Of a stretch of 64,000 nucleotides of DNA, positions 14,359 through 28,400 are shown piece by piece. The stretch's first letter is position 1. Every line of letters begins with the position of its first letter. The position numbers and the translations under genes are program-made. This DNA comes from Torymus aiolomorphi (lineage: Eukaryota > Arthropoda > Insecta > Hymenoptera > Torymidae), in the NCBI GenBank assembly GCA_036365515.1, contig CM070877.1, positions 16,324,201-16,388,200 on the forward strand, read 5' to 3'. The notes under the pieces are model-generated. The model was not told the origin of the DNA, did no database searches, and saw only the letters and a list, made by a program, of their open reading frames with translations.

Positions 14359-15463
14359 CTGCAAATAAAGGAGAATAATTAGTGTACTTTATCGAGATTT
14401 CTTTTTTCCTACTCTTTATATTGGGCGGAGAAAAATCTTGATTTTCTTGTCGGCGATCTTATATAAACTAAAAGTTCAGCCTTGGGTTTTCGGATTTGCT
14501 TCGCGTGCGCCTCGTAAAGAAATTTATCAGATTTGAACTTTATATTATATAGCGGTGTTAAAGTCTCTCGAGAGTAAAGAACAGCTGTGCTTTGTAATTT
14601 TGTAACGGTAGACCAGAAAATAGTAAAACTTAATTTATGGAATGTAAATTCCGCTACTACACTTGTATGCATTATATAGAAATAAGGCAGTTTCTGTAAG
14701 AAGGCGAGAAATAGAAACGAATAGTCAAAGTTTTATTTCTTGCAGTTTTACAGAAAATAATGGCCTGATAAAATTTTATAGCTACCTGGTAAAATAAATG
14801 TTATTCTTCGTTTTACAACTTTACGTTTTACTTCGTTTTATTGTTAGCACAAAATCTAAATTGGTATGGCGATTTGGTAAAGGAACACGAAACTACACAG
14901 TACTCAGTGAATAATTAATTTATAATCAGATCTTCTATAATTAGTATGTGATAAAGCAAATGTCTAAATTTAATTATATTATTTTACTAATTCATTACGT
15001 CCACCCAATATTTTTAATCTATAAGGGAAGATTACGCCACTTATTATGAATAATGAAATTACTGCGCAAAATCTCGGTCTGGTGACTGCTAAAACGCGTT
15101 TTACCAACTAAGAAGAAATCGATTATACCACTGCATAATTGCGTCTTATATAAATTATACAACAGGTAGTTAATTCATATCTTAAAAGCTATGAAACATT
15201 TTTAAGTTCTAATTTTTCTTTTTTCATTAAAAAATTTGTTATCGTAAATTCTGTACGAAATTAAAGTCTAATGACTTCATACGTTTAATAAGTTCTTAGA
15301 GTTAAAAGTAAAATTCACTTTTTTATTGCTTCCTCAAAGAGGAAGCTTTGTAACGATGAAAAAAATTTTTTAAACAAAAAATGTTCAAAAACATGTTTTA
15401 AGACTTTTGGCTCTAAAATCCGTTGTTTTTGATAAAAAAAATTTCGTGTCTGTGTGTGTGTGT

Positions 15464-15541
<78 letters not shown>

Positions 15542-18500
15542 AGGCGATAACTTTTGAACCGATCGACCGATTTAAATCGAAAAAGGATTTCGTTTTGGAG
15601 GAGAATAGAGAGAGCATAACCTACTTTTTGATTTTACCGATTTTTTTTTTATAACCAAAAAACGATTTTGAATTTTTCGTTTTTTTGATTTTTTAATTTG
15701 TTTCAGTCAGTATTACTTAATAAACTAAATTTTTATTAAAAGGTCTTTAAATTACCTACAATTTCTTTTTTTTTAATTTAAATTATCTCTAGCCTGTCAT
15801 TTGTTATTAATGAAAATATGGTTTATATTTCTTTAATTAATATCTCAAAAACTTTTTCATTTTTCCACTCAAAATTTTTACCACTTATTACACTTATCGA
15901 GTACTACATTGTGTTAAAATTTCAAGGGGTTATGTTGGTCAAAATTTTTTTCCGCCCTTTAACCTCAAAATGCCATCTTAAATGTCATTTTGCGGCCTCG
16001 GACGGAAAAATACGTTACTGAAACGTGGACGTAAGAGAATTTTTACCTCATGCGACTTTTCGACCTCGCTTCGCTCGGCCGAAAAACGTCGCATGAGGTA
16101 AATAATCCTCTTCCGCCCGCGTTAGTAATATACTAATTTACTCATTCCAAATTAGCCCCAAAACACAAATATAAAGTTTTAGAGCAAAATATGCAATAGT
16201 TATATTTAATTTGTATATCATATATAAATAAAATAATTATTATGTACTAGGGCATATCCCCGAGATAGTAATTTCAGATTGAGTCCCGCGGCAACGTGTA
16301 CTAGAGCAACGATAATAATTGACTTTCAAAATATGAATTTCGTAAAAATTTCATAAAAATATTTCATAAAAATATCGATTCTTAAATATGAAAAAAACTA
16401 CCGCTCTGTTAAATTTCAAAACGATTCATTGTCTTTTGTTAAGAAGTATAACTTAGTTATTATATTTGTATGATTGTTACAATGATGGATTAACTTTAAA
16501 CCACTAAGTCGAGCAGGATAGTAGTTAAATACCTGTTTCAAAACAAATATTTATTAGATTATTGCCAATACATACTTTTCTTTCTCAGACTAATGTATTT
16601 CTTTAAAATTGTTTATAACAATAACTAATTGTTTGTATGGGATACATAAATGAAAAAATAAAAAAGATATTTTTTATATTCAGTCAAATTGTTTAACAAA
16701 CAACAAAGAACCACAAAGAAAACAGTTTTATTTGTTAATAAAATTTTGTTGTAAAAAATTTACTTTTGTGTTTTAAATTTAAAAAATGGAATCGATAAAT
16801 TAGTTTGGGGAAGCATCTTGCCAATGAATTGGCAGCGGTTTTTTTTACACGTTATATTTTCTCATTCAAAATTGAACTATTCCAAAATATTAACTAGGCA
16901 AATTTTTATAAAAATTAACGACTGAAATTATATAGTTGCTCATTTACATATCTACTTTTCAAAATTATTTTAATTAAGCCATATATCGTCGCCTCCGAAT
17001 AGAAAGGCGTTATCTCGGAGTCCGCTCGTAGAAGGCGTTATCTCGCACGCAAATTTTTCCGGCTCAAATTTAAGTTGGCAGCACTGCCTATATAAATGCA
17101 CGCGTATCATAAATATACCTATAAAATCGATTTTTAAGCGTCATGCATAAAATAAATTTATGATAATAATCTAACACTAAGGATTGCTTGAACTACTTCA
17201 ACTCCATCTTTTTTATGTAGATAATTTCCGCTATAAAAAACATTTTTTATTAATATTTATCTTCGGCTATTTCCATCAGGACTTTCATATAAGTATAATA
17301 CAAAACTTTATTTTAAAACATTTTTTTTTGTTGAATGAATTCCTATTTACTATTATTATAAAAGCGACTGTAAACGAATAATTTAGCTAGAAATGAAGGA
17401 TTTTTTGAAGTACAACTTTTGGCTTACATCATTATTCTATAGAATTATTAAATTCTCAGAAAAACGATTAAAAATTTCTGAATATGACACCTATTACTGA
17501 TTTATATTAATAAAATAAGATTTGAATAACGATTGCGACAAAATTTGTCATGATGACATATCTAGAAATTTTTAATCGTTTTTCTGAGGATTTAATAATT
17601 CTATAGAATAATGATGTAAGCCAAAAGTTGTACTTCAAAAAATCCTTCATTTCTGGCTAAATTATTCGTTTACAGTCGCTTTTATAATAATAGTAAATAG
17701 GAATTCATTCAAAAAAAAAAAAATGTTTTAGAATAAAGTTTTGAATTATACTTATATGAAAGTCCTGACAGAAATATCCGAAGATAAATATTAATAAAAA
17801 ATGGTTTTATAGCGGAAATCATCTGCATAAAAAAGATGGAGTTGAAGTAGTTCAAGCAATCCTTAGTGTTAGATTATTATCATAAATTCATTTTATGCAT
17901 TGCGCTTAAAAATCGATTTTATAGGTATATTTATGATACGCGCGCATCTATATAGGCAGTGCTGTCAACTTAAATTTGAGCCGGAAAAATTTGCGTGCGA
18001 GATAACGCCTTCTACGAGCGGACTCCGAGATAACGCCTTCTACGAGCAGACTCCGAGATAACGCCTTTTACGAGCGGACTCCGAGATAACGCCTTCTACG
18101 AGCGGACTCCGAGTTAACGCCTTTTACGAGCGGACTTCGAGATAACGCCTTTCTATTCGGAGGCGACGATATTTACAAAAAAATTTGAAATTATCTTAAA
18201 ATTAATTATGAATTTTCTTCTAGTGTGCATAAATATTGTACAGATAACTTTTAGATAACCTGCGATTAATAATTCCACCCTCAAGCCCTAAACAATACTG
18301 ACCGCTGCACTGCATGTCCTCGTCAACGTAATAGCCCTGCATGCACCAGCACCGCTTGCCGACGAGGGTCGTTGCATTGCCTACCGCGCATTGAGCTCCC
18401 TCGGTGCACTCCTCGTGGCTGGAGCACTGTACTTTGACACCTGAAAAATAAGAATAGAGCGTACTTTTAGTCTAAGTTTGAGAAAATTTTATTTTATTCG

Positions 18501-21500
18501 TGAGTTAGAAGGTGGTTGGTAATTGGAAGGGTGGAACTTTTTTTTATGTGCAAAGGATTGGGTAAAGAAAGAAATAATTGTTGATGTTTCATTTTCAACT
18601 TATTTCTTTTTATGTTATTCTATATTTTTATACAAATATTTTCATTATACTTCGATGTGAATAAGGGATTATAGTTGAACGCGCGGTGCGTATAAGGACT
18701 GTCTGATTAAACATTCATTATTCAAGTGCTATTCCATTTACGTTAATATTAATCTCTTATTTTATTTTCGCAAATATTTTTTAAAATCCATAAATATTTA
18801 CTTATCCAAAAATATTACTAATAGTAAAAAAGTCTTTACGAATATTCTAGTCTCTTCAGAAGTCAGAGATAAGACATTTATTTTAATCTTTACATTTCAC
18901 ATCAAAACATCAACAATCACAACCCACCAAAGAGAACTCTCAACCCTTTCCCACCGCGAAATCCCCGACTGGCGACGCCAGATTTTTCATCGATCGCCTC
19001 GACCGCCGTCACCGGCTAGCCGCTCGTCGGCTCGTCATTAGCACACCGACACACGCTCATACACGTCCAAGAATAGCCGCGGCTGCCGCGCGATTTGCCT
19101 TACATCGCACCGGCCGATCATTTATTACCAGCGTGTATTTGCCCATGGCAATTGGCGGTAGGCCCGCTGATTGCCTCAATTTGTCAGATTCGCCCGTCCC
19201 CTCACGTGCCTATCGATTCGCCTCTTGATACACGTTATTCGTCCCGATCTCGTTTGCTTCCAACTTCTTCGTTATCTTTTGTCCTCTCTCTGTCTTCGCA
19301 GTACTTCCGTGACTTATCTCATATATGGGAGGCTCGTGAAATGAATTTAAATTTCCGGGGACTCCCAGCTCGCGTTTTAATCTTTTTCCTTTCGCGCTCT
19401 CGTTCGCGGTCGTTGTTTTGCTCCATGCATGTCATTTGTAATATTATCTCCCTTCCGTTCTAGGCTACCCGCTCTCAATAGCTTTATCCGACTATTTTAT
19501 TTTTGCCTCGTCCTTTTTTTCTTCTTCTTTAATAGTTTAAGTGTAATGTTACAGATGTAATTAAATCCCGAATTTCGTTATTATTCTTATAAAAAAGCTC
19601 TTAACTGCAACAGAAAAATCTATACCACTTAAAAAAAAAAATTCAACCCTCATCATCTTACACTGGCAAAGACCCACATTTCTAAACATAAAAGGAAATC
19701 CTTTGCAAACCCCTACATTTCAAAAACTTCTTTTGCGCATCACTCCATCGTCAAGCCAATCGTCACCCACACTTTCCTACAACTTCCTCGCGCTCCACCT
19801 CCCGTATATCTCGTACTATTTACCCGCTCCGAAATAAAGGAAAACACACACCGGGGAGAATTTCTCACCTATTACTCCTCCCCGCTGTCCCCCGCTTCCT
19901 TCTGCCTTCTTCGATTCCTCCGTGTACGTTACTACTACTTCGTCCTGCGCCGCGTCACGCTCCTATACGCGGCCTTATTGCCTCGCGGCATGCGAGCTTC
20001 CTGTCCGAGGGCTTATCGCGCCGCCACCATGACTGCCGTCGCTGCCGACGGAGTTTATGCGAGGGAAAGAGAGAACTTGCGCGATTTTGCGAAAAAACGG
20101 ATGGATTTGCGAGTGGAATACTAAGGAAAATTGTGAGATGTTTAGGAGGGTTGGTTGAACTTTTGATTTTGCTGCTGATTTTAAATTTTGAGGTTATGGT
20201 TTGAATTTACATATAGGAAGGATGTCTGTCAGAGTTTCCAAGTGGTTGAACAAAAGATGCTTCAGTGAGTTTTAGTTGGATTAAAACTTTTAAGATTATG
20301 GGTTGAATTTAAAAATAGAAAGGATGTACATTTATATTAATCGCTACATGAAGATTTAATAAAAATATTTAATGATTTACAACATTGTTGCAAATGTAAT
20401 ATCAATGCAACTAAACGATAGTTCAATTTACTGTACCTTTTGATTCTTCCATTAGTTAGAAAATATCTATACGTCTAGTCATTCCCCGATTTCGCTAAAT
20501 TTTGCCAAACTTTGTCAATAAAGTTTGATTGAGGCGATTATAGTGGATAGCCGAATTAAACTATGATTTTCATTCGGGAATAACAATGTTTGTCATTGAT
20601 TGCGAAAGTTTGGCGGGATCTCGAAAAACTTATTGAACTGGCGCAGAGGTTAACAAAACTTGAAAATAATTTTTTGTTACATTGATCGCGTGTAATAAAA
20701 TTTATATGAGCAATAGAAAAAAAATACTCTGCATTTTTACGTTTACTTAGGTATTCATAATATCTTTTATAAGAATGATAGTACTAAAAATATAAATAAT
20801 TTTTCTCGACTAAAATGAAGTATACATATAAAAGAGGACTGTAATTCTACAATGTTCGAACCCTGAATATATCTGAACGCCACTTTGTCTTCGAAAAAAG
20901 GCTCATTCATATTTATAAACGAGCGAAATTGGGCACTTTTACTGCCGAATAATCTTCGACACTGAATAATGTGGTTAAGTAAGGGAAATCACGATCATAC
21001 AGAACAAATTAGAAATTAATAGCACCTACATTTGTACTCATGAATTGGCAAGTACATCGATAAAATGTTTATGATAAAAATCCATTAGTTTATTATAAAT
21101 GAAAATCAATTTGAGGTCTAAATATAACGCTCAATTCTTTATTAATTTCTCATTTAGGAACATTATTTTCTCCAGAAATAAATTTTTAGGTTGCGAGTTA
21201 ATATATTTCAAAGAACATTATTAATTTTTTCTATTATAATTTTTAGGTTTTATCGTTGAATTTATGAATCGAACAGTCCGACTGTATCGTTAACTTTGAA
21301 ACTAAAATATGTTGTTCTTTTATTCTTCGATTGCACCGAAATTGCATTATTTATGGTCCTGTTTTTGAAATTTTTTTTAGCAAGGGTGTATGCATATTTT
21401 ACTCACAAGTCAGTTCTAAGTCCTCTTTCTGTCTCTACCAGGTACTTTGAAAAAAAAAATGGCAAACTTGTTGTAGATAAAGAAAATGCATGTTAAATGC

Positions 21501-24500
21501 AATAATGTTTTTTATCGTTAGCCATATGTGTAATGAAATTATTTTTAGTGCAAGTGTGTATTTGTGTAGTGAGATGGATAAAAACTAATTTATATTGACT
21601 ATTGTCATTGTAGCTATAAAACATTATTATAATTAACATGATTTTTCTCTTCCTACAGAAAAAAGTTGATCTGTGATAAATAATTTGATAAGGTAAAGTT
21701 TACTCCAAGAGTCAATAAATCGTGATACAGCGTCTCATAAATACTAATCTTGAAAAAAATAGTTTCAAGATCACAAAATTCTGTAACAAATTCAATTTTG
21801 ATGAAACGAAAAAAATCGTGTCCAATCATTTTGATAGAAGAACAACATATTTCAGTTTCAAAGTGATCGGTAACATGGCTAAAGTCGAGCTGTTTGATTT
21901 GGAATATAATCATCCATAGAAAGAACATTAACGGAGTCAAATGAAAATAAATTACGCCTTTACAATCTCTGCATAAATGACGTCCTTGTTACATTCCTTC
22001 CATTAAAACGCACTTTTTATTCGGACTCTTTATATCACGTTCTACCGGAACGTCATAAATTTCCTACTTGTTAGATATCGTGAACAGAGAACTTTCAAGG
22101 ATACCATATCAAAGTTTTAGATTTAATATATACTTGTTTATGTTCAATACTCTTAATTTTTATTATTATTTTTCAAACAAAGAGTTTTTTTAATATTTCT
22201 AATTTTCTAGAAACTATGGTATAGGGACGATAATGTTGCTGTCGACATTTCGGATTTTAATATTTTTAGTTCAATTTTTTTATAATAACGTATTTCCAAA
22301 ATTATAGATTTTTGTTATACGAATAAGTAGGCTTCTTCCAAAAATCAAGAATTTACAAAGAAGATACCGAATAAGAATACACTATGCCAATAAGAATACA
22401 AACGTTTGAACACCAGTAATATTACTCAAAGAATATAACTGACCAACTCATACTTTATCCTATTTCACCAACAGTTCTCGATGACAGAAAAGAATGTTCC
22501 TATAAAATTCTTCCCCTTCCGACTCACAGGCCGCGAGTAGGCGTTTTTCGATTATCCATCCACCACCGCAAGATTTTTCTTTCGACGCTTAGCGCGAGGT
22601 TACATCGAAAAATTATCATAATGCGTGCACGCGAGTTCACGTGTTCTCTCTCTTCACACGCAGGGGGAATATTGACGGCCTTGTTATGTTTCTCGAGAAA
22701 AAAGTAGGTTGTGTACTGTTTTTGTCGCCGACGGGAATACGAGGTAGCGAGGGAGATCGGAAGTAGCCGAGGATTGATAAGAAAATGAGGTCTGTAGTCG
22801 AGTTAGAAAATGTAGGCGACGTTTGTTTTTTTTTGGGATATTGTGGCGTAGGAATTTGGTGCACTCGAAACATGCGGAAGTTAAAATGAATTTTGAGTAT
22901 ATGATTTTTAAGATTAAGAAAAGTGAAAGGTAAATATAGTTATAGAAGAAATTAAACTGTGGGGTGCAGAATAGTATTATATGGAACTAGGATATGCTGC
23001 GTAATAGTATCGTTGGATAATAGAGTAATGTTCTCTTACTGTTTTGCGAGATTGAAAAAGTATACACTGGCATGGGCTTAACTGTGTTATCAAGGTATTA
23101 GTTCGAAAATAGATTGCAATTTGATGAAACGAAGGTAACAATAAATTGACAAAAAAAGTTAACAAATAAAAAAGATCTGTTAAATTCGAGCATAATAGTA
23201 CATTATGTAACAAAGGACTAAAGTCGCAGATTATTCCCGCGGGTGAGTTCACTGCTCGAGCGAGCGTAGCGAAGCGAGTGATCACCCAAGGGAATGATCG
23301 ACTTTAGTCCCGTGTAACATATAGTACTTTATTCCCATCGCCACTGTGGCCACTTCATAGATTTGAAAAGTTATTTTCAATTTATGTGTTATAATTTTGT
23401 TAGTTTTAATCCAACTCACCATAAACGTAAAAAATTATACTATGTTACTTTATTCCCGCTAATTTACTTTATTCTCGCATTATGCGGGAATAAAGTAAAA
23501 GAGGGAATCAGACGCCACTTTTGCCCCACTTTTCAGGCTATAAAATGGCCATTATAGTAGAGATGGAAATAAAATGATTTACTTTTCCCCCGTTCAATTG
23601 AAATGGTAAGTTTCCAATTCTCATTATACACTTTAAAATAAAAGGCTTCTCTAGTAAAAAGAACTATTTCAAATTAGAAGATAGCTACAAAAAAGTAAAT
23701 CCAAGTATGAAAGACATGGCCAGGATATAACCTTGGAATGTCTGAGACATTCGATTGCTCATTTCCAAAGCGGAAGATAATTTATTTGCTAGGTGCAGTT
23801 CGCTGCGTGAGCCAATCCCAGCTTTCTAATTTAGCACCTGTCACTCATAAAGAGAGCAATTTCATAAATGCAAACGCCTTTAGTAAAGCGATTGTTTTCC
23901 GGCTCGTATTCGTAAATCACTGAATCAATTCAACGTGAATCGAATTTTATGAGATTCGGGTATATCGGAATCTACACCATTTATGCAAACAGTGATTTAA
24001 CATGCAGTAACGGTGAAAAAATGAGAATAAACTTGTCAGGTAAAAGTTAACATCTAATTGTATGTATAAATCTCAACTTTCTCAAATTATCTTTCACAAT
24101 TAAAATAAGTAAAATAAAAAAGTTCAACTGAATTTTGTGAATATTTAGAGTTGCAGTAATGATAGTAAAAAATAATGTTATGAAATGGCTCGGAATAGTG
24201 CTCAATGCGTTCATCATCCAGGGTACCTTATAGAACACTTTTAAAATTATCCAATCAAAATGCAGAATCCAACTGCCTACCACTCAATGCCCTAAACCTA
24301 CAACTCACATGCCAATTACCCACTCCATCAGGCAAACAGGTAAACAAAACAGACGAGTATTGTCATGACTCACCTTTCTTATCACTCTCACAGCGTCCGT
24401 TTTTAGGCTCGTGATAATCGCCGCACAGACAGCGCCTCTTGTCGTCCTTGCCGAAGATGTTCTCTAGGCACGAGGTCGACTTGATGCCCGCGCACTCCGT

Positions 24501-25443
24501 GTCAGTCTCGCACTCCCGCGCTTGTACTCCTGGAAATATTGGGAATGAATCAGTTCGTAATGTTTCACATGAGAAAATGGGGATAAGATAGATGGTTGAT
24601 CACATAATCCTTATGTTTATTTAAACAAATTTATTTGCCCTATATGGAAACAGAACACCCCGCATCTTCAGTGGAGAGTTTGATTAAATCAATAAAGAGA
24701 TTTTTGGAATAATAAAGTCTTTCTTCTTTTCAATGTAGAACAAAAGCTCCAAGAAAAAAAATCAATGATAACTACAAGCAGTAAATTATCATACGAAAAT
24801 CATTAGAAAGCTTCGTTGTACCGGGCGCTTATCTGACATCGTATCTGAGCCAAAAACTCGCGTCAGCGCAGCCCCTAAAATTATCAAGTCAACCTAAAAC
24901 TGTCCGCGTGAAACCTACTATTAACAGCGCGAAGCGTGTTGAAGTTACGAGGTAATGCATGTGACAAATATATAATCTCATACTATTATCATTAATGCCT
25001 CTTAAACTGTATGGCCTATAAAAGCTAAGAACTCTCTTAATCTAAAGATGTGATAATTTGCTCATTATAAAATAGTTTGCTGTGCACTATTTACTTTTCT
25101 ATATTTTCATAAAATTATCCGATGCTTTGTGTGTTATCTGATTTCTCATCTTGGCATATTTTCCAAATCACTACAGAATATATTTTAAAACTAAACAACT
25201 ACCTCTAATAGCTTAAAAAGAATTACCATGAAAATAAATCAATAAATATTTACAAACTATAGTCATACATATATTGTTATTCTAATAATCAACCATTACT
25301 TCATCAAATTTAACATTCTCCTACAGAGATTTAAAAACCAACTTTCCTCACCACACTATTTCTCAACCTCACGTCGTGATTACCTCCCAGACCACTTAAC
25401 CAACAACAGCCCCTAAATAATTCATGATCCCCTTAAACGCTTG

Positions 25444-25476
<33 letters not shown>

Positions 25477-28400
25477 TCTCCTTCTCCTTCTCCTTCCAGT
25501 CCTAAAACCCAATCCTTATCGCACCCCCATCCTCGCTGCAGCATAAATAATCGAATTCTTCCGTGCAGCAGCGGCAGCAGCCTATGCAGTAGTACCGTCG
25601 CCTCTTCGGTCAGACATACCCTAAAATTCCCCTTATCAGCGTCCTAGAAAATAAGGTTAATCGATGGATTGCGTATGCGTGCCTTGTACACTGAGAAGAA
25701 TTTTCGCGAGGCTGCGTGTGCATGAAATTGATTTTCAATTAAAGTTGAGGTTGAACAAAAGAGCTGCCCTTTCTTTATGGTCTTAGGGCTATTTGCGGAA
25801 TGCTAGCAGCTTTGCGCTGCATTTGAATGAGTTCCAGTGATTTATGAGAGCTTTCGTTGAGTGCGACGTACGCGACGCGGGCTTGAGAGAAGGGATTAAT
25901 GACGTTTTTTATTGGGCTCTGTGTTGTTCTTTAATTAGTATCACAAATTACAGGAGCTTGCATAGCGCGCGCATATGATCGGGCTATTCGGATTATTTAT
26001 GCGTGATGTAAAAGTATGAGAAGGTTTTGTTTTCACTTTATAGTCTAGCTATTAACTCTTGATTTAATAAGTAAAATTAATTTATCATTTTTAAATTATT
26101 ACTAGAAAGAAGCATGATTATAGATATTCTGAATTCATACGTAATAAAATGTAAAAAGCTTATTTACTTTAATTTTTCGTTTACTGTTATTAGTAAAGTT
26201 ATGAATTAAAATATAATCTTACGTGATAGTATTTATAACTTTGTTTCAAATTCTTTGTTTCACCTACGAAGAACCAAAAAGTTAAAACGAGTTAAAAAAA
26301 TTGCAAAGTCCTTTTCATGAACCAAGCGATCGCGTGTAAATTTTCGGCTATTAAAACGAAACAATAGAAAATAATTTTCTTAACACGTAATTCCGCGTAC
26401 TTCGAAGCACTTATTTATAATTCGAGGTTACTTTGGCGGAATTCTTTTTGCAGACCGCATTGAAATCACCTTAAATCGCAACGTTACTTTTAACTATTAT
26501 CGATCGGCTGGTCGCGTAATGTTAAATTTATTCCAGCTTCCCCCTTAAAAATTGTGTGTGCATTCCGAGTAAAGCCGACGGCAGACGTGCCGTATGAAAC
26601 TTACTGCCTTACTTTGCTGTATTGCCTAAACAAAGTTTTGAAACTCTCGAAACTTTCAAGAGGTTGTAAACTATCATTTAATTTTCCGGTACTTAAAGTC
26701 ATATTTTAGGCTAATCCAATTATACGAAACAAACGTTTTTATTCGAATTTATTTGTAAAAGTTAACAAAATTAAATAGTAATTTGAAGAACTTCTACTTC
26801 CTATAATGTACTGTTTAAAAGAAATGTTTAGAAAAATTTCAAGATTTAAGTTCTGATAATAATTTTAATCGTCCACTATCAGTAATAATTTAATTGGAGT
26901 AATTAAGCAAAATTAAAAACTGAATTAAAATTATAAAAAAAATATTAAAAGTTTAGACATGTATTTTGACATTACTAAAAGAAATTTTAATATTTCTCCT
27001 GTTATAGATAATAAGTCATTGAACAAATTTTGCTATTCTTCTCAAATACATAAACATCAATAGAATTTCTCTCCCAGTCGAACATAATAAAGGCACTAAA
27101 TCTCGACTTTATGCAGACCTTTCAGCCAATCTTCCCTAATATATTCAACCCGCCATTGTTGATGACGCCGGGGGAGAAAAACTACACACTTAACCAGGCC
27201 AAAAATTATAGCCCCCCTAACCAATCTCATTAGCATTCCCGGGCCTAACTACCCCCTATCCGTCACTTGACCGTCGATAAGGCAGGAACGACAACTACCC
27301 CCTTTAAAATATTTCCGCTACTGAAATAAATGTTTCTCGCGCATTCCTACCCTCCCCACGTGTCGCGCATTCTCCGAGCGAACCTTGACACTCGTGAGAT
27401 TTCTCCGTTCCGATAGGCGATCGGCGCGCAAGGTGAAAAACGTCGTCGCCGGGTGGTGGGGGTGTTTTAATGTTGTGCTCGCACGAATTTTACGAATTCG
27501 ATTTTTCCCGCGCGAGTGACCCCCGATAACTGGCGCGAGGTAATTGCGCGTAGAACGTGCCGTTGTAGTGCCTTGTTATTTTATATATTTTTCTGCGCGC
27601 GAACGCTGTTTATTGGGCTTCGAGTGGCTGTTTATTGTGCAGTTTGCGGTTATAGAAAGGTCCTTGAGATATACGTATGTGTGGGTGGGTGGATGTAGTT
27701 CGGAGCGAGAGTAATGAGGGAGGAATGTAAGTGGTGTGTGATTTACTAGTTAGTTAGGGGGTTTACATATTTTATTATGCAGTAATTTGTGACGCGCGCT
27801 TGGGTATACTTATTTCGGACATTTGAGGATTGGACTTTTATAGTAGGATACTTTTGTGAGATTAAGAGTCAGCGAAAGTATTTCAATTAACCAACTACGA
27901 AGTAAATATGTATACTTTTGTATTTTAACATAAGTTTTTTTTTAATTTTTAATAAACTTAAAACTTTGTGGCTGTAATTTCTGTCAATAATAATATATAT
28001 AAAGAAAATCGTTTTTCAAACAGAGCTTAAAACTTAAGGCAGAAAATTTTAATTTTCAAATTGTAAATAATCTACTTTAAGAAATTATTATAATTTCTTG
28101 AACGACAATCATTGTTTATAAAACGTTAAGTCATTGAACATGAGTCATTCGCAACACCTTAGTAATAAATCGGCTATTTAAAAAAGCTTTTAACTCATAT
28201 TCACCGTTACTTTCACATTGTAATATTCGACCAAACGCAAGCTCTTCACGCATCCAACCTAACACCTTCCACTTTCCGTTCTTAAAAATCTCTCACCCTC
28301 CAACGGCCCATAAACCCCTCCGAAATCTCAATAATTCCGTCCGCCGTTCTCCGCGCCCGCGCACGAAAAAGGTAGGCACCTTACACGTCTTGACATCCAT

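Larger units (their letters stand above)
9740..24613. repeat. Segmental duplication, copy B (interrupted by insertions)
   Basis: Counterpart of 3200-7030, stretched to about 15 kb. Insertions seen in B but not in A include the MITE at 10162-10643, the dispersed repeat at 12235-13395, everything between about 14.4 and 18.2 kb including a foldback element, and about 5.5 kb (18545-24060) inside the intron between the two Cys-rich exons. EEF1AKMT2 exons 1 and 2 are missing from this copy. Confidence 0.8.

Noticed and set aside
15315..15654. Cys-Val and His-Thr repeat frames
   Set aside because: Translations of the (TG)n tract inside a dispersed repeat.
19095..19463. 122-codon frame on the plus strand
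   Set aside because: Lies in a GC-rich intron patch, with no domain, no conserved spacing and no splice partners; amino-acid content is that of random G/C-rich sequence.
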